In this document: positions 5,233 to 11,399 of the stretch, in pieces
Numbering within the stretch: position 1 is the stretch's first letter
How the letters are laid out: the number at the start of each line of letters is the position of its first letter
From: 2-01-FULL-41-21 sp038065335
GTDB lineage: Bacteria > Patescibacteriota > Minisyncoccia > 2-02-FULL-40-12 > GWA2-44-9
Length of the DNA stretch: 16,453 bases
NCBI GenBank assembly: GCA_038065335.1
Contig: JBBTRD010000044.1
Coordinates: forward strand, 1-16,453
Direction: 5' to 3'
Program-made: the position numbers and the translations under genes
Notes under the pieces: model-generated
Seen by the model: the letters and a program-made list of their open reading frames with translations, nothing else
The model's database searches: none
What the model was told of the DNA's origin: nothing

Positions 5233-8200
5233 ATGAATAACTTCATTCATCTCCATACTCATTCCCATTATTCTCTTCTCGATGGGATGTCCCAGATAGA
5301 TGCAATGGTAAAGTTGGCGAAGGAATACGGTCAGACGGCTATCGGACTGACTGATCACGGCGTGATGTACGGCGCTATTGATTTTTATACGGCCTGCAAA
5401 AAAAACGGCATCAAACCCATCATCGGCGTTGAGGCCTATGTCGCCAACCGGACCCGCTTTCAAAAAGAACCCCAGATTGATAACAAGCGTTACCACCTCA
5501 CTCTGCTGGCGAAAGACAATACGGGATACCAAAACCTCATCAAGCTAACGACCTCGGCCCACCTCGAGGGTTTTTATTATAAACCGCGCGTTGATAAAGA
5601 CTTGCTTCGCGCCCACGCCGAGGGATTGATTTGCCTTTCTGGCTGTCCCGGCAGTGAACTGGGCCGGGCGATTCAACACGATGATAAAGAAAAAGCGGAG
5701 GCTATCGTTCTGGAATATCAAAATATTTTCGGACCGGAAAATTATTACTTGGAAATAATGAACCATCCCGACGTGGATTTTTATGAAAATTGGAAAAATG
5801 CCATTGTTGATTTATCTAAGAAGTTCAACATTCCGCTCGTCGCCACCCAAGACTCCCATTATTTGCGCAAGGACGACGCCGTCGCCCACAAAACCCTTGT
5901 TGCCATTTCCACTCATTCCGATGTCAGCGACCCGGCCATATTTTCTGGCCAAGGCGAATACCATTTTCTTTCCACCGAAGAAGCCATTGAACGATTTAAG
6001 GACTTCCCCGAGGCCGTCGCCAATACCCAAAAAATCGCTGATCGATGCAATGTTGAATTAACCCTCGGCAAATTTATTTTCCCCGACTTTAAATTGGAAC
6101 CCGGCAAAACATCTGACCAGATGCTGGATGAGCTGACCAAAAAAGGCGTCGCGGAACGGGGTCTAGAAAACGACCCGGAAGTTGAAACTCGCCGTCAATA
6201 CGAACTGGATATTATCAAAAACAAAAACTACGCGCCCTATTTTTTGGTCGTTGCCGATTTGCTTCGTTTTGCTCATGAATCCCAAATTTATACCACCGTC
6301 CGCGGTTCAGCCGCCGGTTCCCTTGTCGCCTATCTCTCCGGCATTACCAGTGTTAATCCCATTGAATTTCAACTTCCGTTTGAACGATTTTTAAATCCTT
6401 TTCGACCATCCGCGCCCGATATTGATATGGATTTTGCGGACAATCGACGCCAAGAAGTTGTTGAATATGCCAAAAAAAAATACGGCGCCGACAAGGTCGC
6501 TCAAATCGGAACCTTCGGCACCATGCTCGCCCGCGGTTCGGTCCGAGACGTCGCTCGCGCCACGGGCAAGTCCTACGACATCGGTGATCGACTGGCTAGA
6601 CTCATCCCCATGGGTTCCCAAGGATTTCCGATGACCATTGAACGAGCTTTGAAACTTGAACCGGAATTAAAAAATCTCTACGAACGAGATCTAGAAACCC
6701 GCCAAATTATAGACATCGCTAAAAAACTCGAAGGCACGGTCCGCCATGTCTCCGTCCACGCCGCCGGTCTTGTCATTTCACCTAAACCGTTGATCGAATA
6801 CGTACCGATTCAGTTTGACCCCAAAGAAGGCAATAATTTAATCACTCAATATGACATGTACACCGTCGGCGAGGATGGCGTAGGGCTACTAAAACTTGAC
6901 GTCTTGGGAATTCGCAACTTGGCCATTTTGGAAAATGCCGTTTGTCTAGTTAAAGAGCACCGCGGCATCGCCATCGATATTGAGAAAATTCCTTTTGACG
7001 ACCAGAAAACATTCGCCATGCTCGCTAATGGCGGGACCGAAGGAGTTTTCCAGCTTGGTGGTTCATCGGGCATGACCAAATATCTAATGGAACTCAAGCC
7101 TACCACCATCCATGATATCAACGCTATGGTCGCTCTATATCGTCCGGGGCCAATCAATAATATTCCCGAATACATCGCTCGCAAACAAGGTCGAAGTAAA
7201 ATAACATATTTCCATCCGAAAGCTGAAAAGTTCTTAGCCAAATCCTATGGCATTCTGGTTTATCAAGACGATCTTTTGTTCACGGCCATGGAATTGGCCG
7301 GCTATGACTGGGAGTCCGTTGATAAATTTAGAAAAGCGGTCGGCAAAAAAATCCCCGCCGAGATGGCTAAGCAACACGTGATTTTCGTTCAAGGCTGTCG
7401 CACCCATAGTGGCATGACCGCCCAGGAAGCCGAGCACGTTTGGAATTTGTTTGAACCATTTCAGGGTTATGGTTTCAACAAAGCCCACGCCGCTTGCTAT
7501 GGCCGAGTGGCCTATCAAACGGCGTACATGAAAGCAAACTATCCGGCTGAATATATGTGCGCCATTCTCACCGCCGAATCCGGCGACATCGAAAAGGTGG
7601 CCCAAGTGATTGAAGAATGCCAACGCATGAAAATCCCGGTCTTGTCGCCGGAAATCAACAGCTCTTTTAAAGATTTCACGGTCATCAAAAACCAACAACT
7701 TACAACTGACGACCCACAACTAAGGGACGAAATCCGCTTCGGCCTCCTGACCATTAAAAACCTCGGCGAAAACGTGGCCGACGCGATTATCGCCGAACGG
7801 ACAGCCAATGGCTTATATACCGATATTGAAAACTTTATTACTCGCGTCCAAAACAAAGACCTCAACAAGAAATCACTCGAGTCTCTCATCAAGTGTGGCG
7901 CGCTTGATTCGTTCGGCGAACGAAATATGTTACTGCTCAATTTAGAAAACCTGCTCGCTTTCGCCCACGATAAGCAAAAAAGTAGTAGTATGGGCCAAGC
8001 CAGTTTGTTTGGCGACGATCCCGTGGCTTTACCGACTTTCCGGCTTAATGCTACTGCGCCGGCCCGCAACTCCGAAAAGTTGATGTGGGAAAAAGAATTG
8101 CTCGGTCTCTTTGTCTCGGCCCATCCTCTCCATGAATATGCGCCGGCCATGAAATTAGAAAAGGTTGTCGCCATTAAAGACCTAAAACCAAACGCCACAA

Positions 8201-8457
8201 AACAAATTCGCATCGGCGGAGTGGTGACCAAAGTTCAGAAAATTATCACTAAAACCGGCCGGCCAATGATGTTCGCTTGGGTTGAAGATCTTACTTCCAA
8301 AGTTGAAGTTGTTGTTTTTCCGAATGTTTATGAAAAAAATCCCGAGATGTTCAAAGAAAACGCCATCGTCGTCGCTACCGGCAAAATCAACGATCGCGAC
8401 GGCGCTTTGAAATTATTGTGCGACGACACCAAACAGATTGCCATGCTGACCGGGTAA
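5233..8457 (+). CDS. dnaE: DNA polymerase III alpha subunit (DnaE) with intact-looking PHP domain
   Basis: This is the replicative polymerase catalytic subunit, 1074 residues (E. coli has 1160). The N-terminal PHP domain opens HLHTHSHYSLLDG (6-18). It keeps metal-ligand-like residues lost in E. coli: H8/H10, D41-H42, E67, and D207/H209 in QDSHYL. RGSAAGSLVAYLSG (357-370) and PDIDMDF (395-401) are palm motifs, with catalytic D396 and D398. The third aspartate is D556 in KLDVLGIRNL. PGPINNIPEYIARK and FNKAHAACYGRVAYQTAYMK mark the fingers. An OB fold (IRIGGVVTKVQKI) lies near the C-terminus, with little beyond it. An insert NQQLTTDDPQLRD (7691-7729) resembles spacer-type repeats. ATG 5233 has no ribosome binding site, but the N-terminus is canonical. 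Confidence 0.97.
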   Translation: MNNFIHLHTHSHYSLLDGMSQIDAMVKLAKEYGQTAIGLTDHGVMYGAIDFYTACKKNGIKPIIGVEAYVANRTRFQKEPQIDNKRYHLTLLAKDNTGYQNLIKLTTSAHLEGFYYKPRVDKDLLRAHAEGLICLSGCPGSELGRAIQHDDKEKAEAIVLEYQNIFGPENYYLEIMNHPDVDFYENWKNAIVDLSKKFNIPLVATQDSHYLRKDDAVAHKTLVAISTHSDVSDPAIFSGQGEYHFLSTEEAIERFKDFPEAVANTQKIADRCNVELTLGKFIFPDFKLEPGKTSDQMLDELTKKGVAERGLENDPEVETRRQYELDIIKNKNYAPYFLVVADLLRFAHESQIYTTVRGSAAGSLVAYLSGITSVNPIEFQLPFERFLNPFRPSAPDIDMDFADNRRQEVVEYAKKKYGADKVAQIGTFGTMLARGSVRDVARATGKSYDIGDRLARLIPMGSQGFPMTIERALKLEPELKNLYERDLETRQIIDIAKKLEGTVRHVSVHAAGLVISPKPLIEYVPIQFDPKEGNNLITQYDMYTVGEDGVGLLKLDVLGIRNLAILENAVCLVKEHRGIAIDIEKIPFDDQKTFAMLANGGTEGVFQLGGSSGMTKYLMELKPTTIHDINAMVALYRPGPINNIPEYIARKQGRSKITYFHPKAEKFLAKSYGILVYQDDLLFTAMELAGYDWESVDKFRKAVGKKIPAEMAKQHVIFVQGCRTHSGMTAQEAEHVWNLFEPFQGYGFNKAHAACYGRVAYQTAYMKANYPAEYMCAILTAESGDIEKVAQVIEECQRMKIPVLSPEINSSFKDFTVIKNQQLTTDDPQLRDEIRFGLLTIKNLGENVADAIIAERTANGLYTDIENFITRVQNKDLNKKSLESLIKCGALDSFGERNMLLLNLENLLAFAHDKQKSSSMGQASLFGDDPVALPTFRLNATAPARNSEKLMWEKELLGLFVSAHPLHEYAPAMKLEKVVAIKDLKPNATKQIRIGGVVTKVQKIITKTGRPMMFAWVEDLTSKVEVVVFPNVYEKNPEMFKENAIVVATGKINDRDGALKLLCDDTKQIAMLTG
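7691..7726 (+). repeat. Word repeat inside dnaE
   Basis: The segment ACCAACAACTTACAACTGAC and the bases that follow consist of CAACT/CGACC-type words and encode NQQLTTDDPQL. A closely similar stretch lies inside gatB (12563-12593, other strand), encoding QLTTDNQQL. It sits in a variable stretch between EINSSFKDFTV and IRFGLLTIKNLGE, where related DnaE proteins are usually shorter. Confidence 0.6.
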
Positions 8458-8469
8458 TGAAAGTCACTC

Positions 8470-8498
8470 TTTAATTTACAAAATTTATCTGCTATTCT
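8470..8498 (+). promoter_or_regulatory. Candidate thrS promoter
   Basis: TTTAAT (8470-8475), a 17-nt spacer and TATTCT (8493-8498), with TG at 8490-8491, make a weak promoter match with an extended -10 in the 71-bp dnaE/thrS spacer. Transcripts starting near 8505 would contain a four-codon reading frame (ATG 8515 to TAA 8529) that overlaps the thrS ATG by one base. Confidence 0.4.
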
Positions 8499-8506
8499 GT
8501 ATCTAC

Positions 8507-8526
8507 AAGTCCTAATGGCTAATTAC
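8507..8526 (+). repeat. 20-bp dispersed repeat upstream of thrS
   Basis: AAGTCCTAATGGCTAATTAC is the counterpart of 4937-4956 (18 of 20 positions, same orientation relative to the downstream gene). The phrase CTAATGGCT recurs at the thrS start itself, so the start codon lies in a second copy of the word. Confidence 0.55.
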
Positions 8527-8528
8527 TA

Positions 8529-10319
8529 ATGGCTTCCCCTTTGGAACATCTCCGCCACTCGCTCGCTCACCTTTTAGGTGCGACTGTTTTAGATTTATAT
8601 CCTGGTTCTAAATTGGCCATCGGGCCGGCCATTGACGACGGTTTTTACTACGATATTGATATCATGACCCAGTCTTCGCCAGACGGCTCCGGCGCGGCAA
8701 AGAAAGTTTCGGATACCGATTTATCAAAAATTGAAGACAGAATGCGCGAGATTCTAAAAACTTGGAAAAGTTTTGAAGGCAAAGAAGTTTCGGCCAATGA
8801 AGCTAAAAAAGTATTTGCCGGCAATCAATACAAAGAAGAACTGATAAACGAACTCTCCGAAAAAGGAGAAAAAATAACTTTATACACTTCGGGCACATTT
8901 ACTGATCTCTGCCGAGGCGGTCATGTTGAAAATATCAAAGATATCGACCCACAAGCCTTTAAACTTTCCCGCTTGGCCGGCGCCTATTGGCGAGGCGACG
9001 AAAAGAATCCCCAACTCACCCGCATTTACGGCTATGCCTTTGAAACTAAGGATGAATTACAAAAACATCTTCTAATGATTGAGGAAGCCAAAAAGCGCGA
9101 CCATCGCAAACTCGGCAAAGAACTGAAACTTTTCACTTTCAGCGATTATGTCGGTCCAGGTTTACCTTTATGGCTTCCGAATGGCACGGTTATTGTCGAA
9201 GAATTGGAAAAACTAGCCAAACAAACCGAACTAGAGGCTGGCTATCTTCGGGTTCGCACGCCCCATATTGCCAAAGAAATCATGTACAAAACTTCCGGCC
9301 ATTTACCATACTATGCGGACAGTATGTTTCCGCCGATGATTATGAAGGATGAGGATGGTAAAGAAGAAACATACTATCTCAAAGCGATGAATTGTCCCCA
9401 CCATCATCAAATTTTTGCGGCTGAACCCAGAAGCTACCGCGATCTCCCACTCCGTCTGGCTGAATATGGCACCCAGTATCGTTACGAAAAAAGTGGGGAG
9501 CTTTTTGGACTTATGCGTGTCCGCATGCTCTCCATGAATGACGCTCATATCTATTGCACCCCGGAACAATTTGCTTCAGAGTTCCGAGCCGTCAACGATA
9601 TGTACTTAAAATATTTTAAAATATTTGGACTCGGAAAATATGTCATGCGTTTTTCGACCCATGATCCCCAAAAACTGGGTCAAAAATATCTCGACAATCC
9701 GGAACTTTGGAAAAAGACCGAGGATATGGTCCGGACCGTATTGACTGAAAGTAAAATTCCTTATCAGGAAGTTGTGGATGAAGCGGCATTTTACGGACCA
9801 AAGATTGATGTTCAGATCTGGAGCTCAATTGGACGAGAATTTTCAATCGCGACCAACCAAGTTGATTTCGGCGTACCCGCCCGATTCGGACTCACTTACA
9901 CCGATAGTGACGGGACCGAAAAAACGCCAATCGTCATTCATCGCGCGCCACTGGGAACTCACGAGCGTTTTATCGGATTCCTCATCGAACACTATGCTGG
10001 CGCGTTTCCCTTATGGCTCTCGCCAGTCCAAGTAGCCGTCATTACAATTTCGGAAAATCAACAAGCTTGGGCCGAAGCCGTGGTTCATAAATTAAAACAC
10101 GCCGATATTCGCGTTGAACTCCATAACCAAAATGAAACCCTCGGCAAGAAAATCCGCAACGCCGAGATGCAAAAAATCCCCTACTTGTTTATAGTTGGGG
10201 ACAAAGAAGTCGAAGCCAAAACTGTTGCTATTCGTAAACGTACTACCGGCGACATGGGAACTATGTCCATCGACACCGTCCTCGCCCAACTCGCCGAAGA
10301 AATACGAGAAAAGAAATAG
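8529..10319 (+). CDS. thrS: Threonine--tRNA ligase lacking the N-terminal TGS domain
   Basis: This class II synthetase charges tRNA-Thr. It is 596 residues and begins directly with the editing domain, so the roughly 60-residue TGS domain of typical bacterial ThrRS is missing. Editing-site residues are H10 and H14 (HSLAHLLG) and C128 and H132 (DLCRGGH). The catalytic core carries zinc ligands C289 (MNCPHHH), H340 (NDAHIYC) and H471 (HRAPLGTHERF). Motif 2 is RYEKSGELFGLMRVR. The C-terminal anticodon-binding domain includes LGKKIRNAEMQKIPYLFIVG. ATG 8529 is the only reasonable start; upstream there is no room for a TGS domain. The segment MTQSSPDGSGAAKKVSD (46-62) is longer than the usual loop after GFYYD. 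It lies between dnaE and miaA. Confidence 0.96.
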   Translation: MASPLEHLRHSLAHLLGATVLDLYPGSKLAIGPAIDDGFYYDIDIMTQSSPDGSGAAKKVSDTDLSKIEDRMREILKTWKSFEGKEVSANEAKKVFAGNQYKEELINELSEKGEKITLYTSGTFTDLCRGGHVENIKDIDPQAFKLSRLAGAYWRGDEKNPQLTRIYGYAFETKDELQKHLLMIEEAKKRDHRKLGKELKLFTFSDYVGPGLPLWLPNGTVIVEELEKLAKQTELEAGYLRVRTPHIAKEIMYKTSGHLPYYADSMFPPMIMKDEDGKEETYYLKAMNCPHHHQIFAAEPRSYRDLPLRLAEYGTQYRYEKSGELFGLMRVRMLSMNDAHIYCTPEQFASEFRAVNDMYLKYFKIFGLGKYVMRFSTHDPQKLGQKYLDNPELWKKTEDMVRTVLTESKIPYQEVVDEAAFYGPKIDVQIWSSIGREFSIATNQVDFGVPARFGLTYTDSDGTEKTPIVIHRAPLGTHERFIGFLIEHYAGAFPLWLSPVQVAVITISENQQAWAEAVVHKLKHADIRVELHNQNETLGKKIRNAEMQKIPYLFIVGDKEVEAKTVAIRKRTTGDMGTMSIDTVLAQLAEEIREKK

Positions 10320-10322
10320 TTG

Positions 10323-10369
10323 GTAAGTCTTTACTTACACAATACCACGATCGTATTATTGCGTAAGTA
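10323..10369 (+). promoter_or_regulatory. Palindromic miaA leader with two alternative hairpins
   Basis: The spacer contains GTAAGT (10323-10328), ACTTAC (10333-10338) and GTAAGT (10363-10368). The middle copy can pair with either flank. The larger fold, 10332-10369, is a palindrome with TACTTACaCAATA and TATTGcGTAAGTA arms around ACGATCGT. No T run follows, so a classical attenuator is not supported. The miaA TTG start lies 7 nt past the fold. Confidence 0.6.
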
Positions 10370-10376
10370 GTTTAAT

Positions 10377-11399
10377 TTGAATAAAAAACCTAAAATCGTT
10401 GTCATTGTCGGCCCGACTGCTTCCGGCAAGTCGGACCTTGCCATTAAACTAGCCAGAAGAATATCCGCCAAAGGCGGACCAGCTCACTATCGTGGAGCTG
10501 AAATAATCTCGGCCGACAGCCGCCAGGTTTATCACGGAATGGATATTGGCACCGGCAAAATAAAAAGAGATACTTCGTTCTCCTTGCTAAATAAATACGA
10601 TCGTATAAAAATAGCAACCAACAAAAAAAAATTATTATACTATTCGATGGGTATTCATCATTATTTAATTGATGTTGTCAGCCCGAAGAAAATTTTTACG
10701 GTATCAGATTTTAAATCACGAGCTGAAAAAGCGATTACTGACATTACTAAACGAAACAAATTGCCTATTGTCGTCGGCGGAACGGGACAATACATTGATA
10801 CGCTTATCTACAACTTCTCTCTGCCGAAAGTACCGCCAAATTACGAACTCCGCGCGCAGTTCGACAAGCTCACTGTCGAACAACTGTTCGAAAAGCTGAA
10901 AAAACTAGACCCGGAACGGGCCAAGAATATTGAACGCCATAATCCCCGCCGTCTTATCCGCGCTTTGGAAATTATTAGTTCAATCGGTAAAGTTCCACCC
11001 CTTAACACGTCTCCCATATCTCATAATACAAACTACGACGTTTTGTGGTTGGGCTTGAATCCAAAAGATTTACAAAAAAGAATCGCCACTCGCCTCTCTG
11101 CACGATTCCGCCAAGGTATGATTGCCGAAGTAAAAAAACTCCGCGCTAATGGAATATCGTGGCAACGCCTCTACGATCTCGGCCTCGAGTACCGCTGGAT
11201 TAGTCGATATCTCCAAAATAAAATCACCCTTCAAGAAATGAAGGATAATTTATACCGCGCCATCATTCAATATTCCAAACGTCAAATGACCTGGTTCAAG
11301 CGCAACAAAGAAATTCACTGGCTTGCCCCGAATGAAGTTGAGAGGCTTAAAAACGTCAATCAATCAATTTCTTTGGTTGCTAATTTCCTAAGTTCCTAA
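10377..11399 (+). CDS. miaA: tRNA dimethylallyltransferase MiaA with two inserts
   Basis: MiaA transfers a dimethylallyl group to A37 of UNN-decoding tRNAs. The product is 340 residues against about 300-316 typically. The P-loop GPTASGKS is at 12-19, EIISADSRQVYHGMDIGTGK at 42-61, HHYLIDV near 94-100 and VVGGTGQYIDTL at 132-143. The start is TTG 10377; no ATG is nearby and the P-loop lies 11 residues in, as expected. Two stretches exceed the family norm: ISAKGGPAHYRGA (29-41), between the P-loop helix and EIISADSR, and roughly 64-90 (with NKYDRIKIATNKKK). Both are encoded by inverted-repeat DNA. It follows thrS by 57 bp, and its stop codon overlaps that of gatB on the other strand. Confidence 0.95.
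   Translation: MNKKPKIVVIVGPTASGKSDLAIKLARRISAKGGPAHYRGAEIISADSRQVYHGMDIGTGKIKRDTSFSLLNKYDRIKIATNKKKLLYYSMGIHHYLIDVVSPKKIFTVSDFKSRAEKAITDITKRNKLPIVVGGTGQYIDTLIYNFSLPKVPPNYELRAQFDKLTVEQLFEKLKKLDPERAKNIERHNPRRLIRALEIISSIGKVPPLNTSPISHNTNYDVLWLGLNPKDLQKRIATRLSARFRQGMIAEVKKLRANGISWQRLYDLGLEYRWISRYLQNKITLQEMKDNLYRAIIQYSKRQMTWFKRNKEIHWLAPNEVERLKNVNQSISLVANFLSS
10464..10500. repeat. Double inverted repeat inside miaA (insert 1)
   Basis: TCCGCC (10464-10469) and GGCGGA (10473-10478) flank AAA. Two bases later CAGCTC (10480-10485) pairs with GAGCTG (10495-10500). Together they encode SAKGGPAHYRGAE, precisely the part of MiaA that lies between two conserved blocks and is missing in ordinary homologues. 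Confidence 0.65.
10584..10617. repeat. 34-bp imperfect palindrome inside miaA (insert 2)
   Basis: TTGCTA (10584-10589) and TAGCAA (10612-10617) are symmetric about the perfect 12-bp core ATACGATCGTAT (10595-10606). By my count 26 of 34 positions are symmetric. The core shares ACGATCGTAT with the palindrome upstream of miaA. It encodes part of the over-long loop after GMDIGTGK. Confidence 0.6.

Noticed and set aside
7234..8231. Minus-strand open frames of 161 and 230 residues inside dnaE
   Set aside because: They lie wholly opposite conserved DnaE coding sequence and show no protein-like motifs.
8458..8528. T-box leader for thrS
   Set aside because: The spacer is only 71 bp, with no T-box sequence, specifier stem or terminator.
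8673..8710. Repeat insert in thrS (SSPDGSGAAKK)
   Set aside because: The loop is longer than usual, but the DNA shows only 4-bp dyads, so I do not claim an element here.
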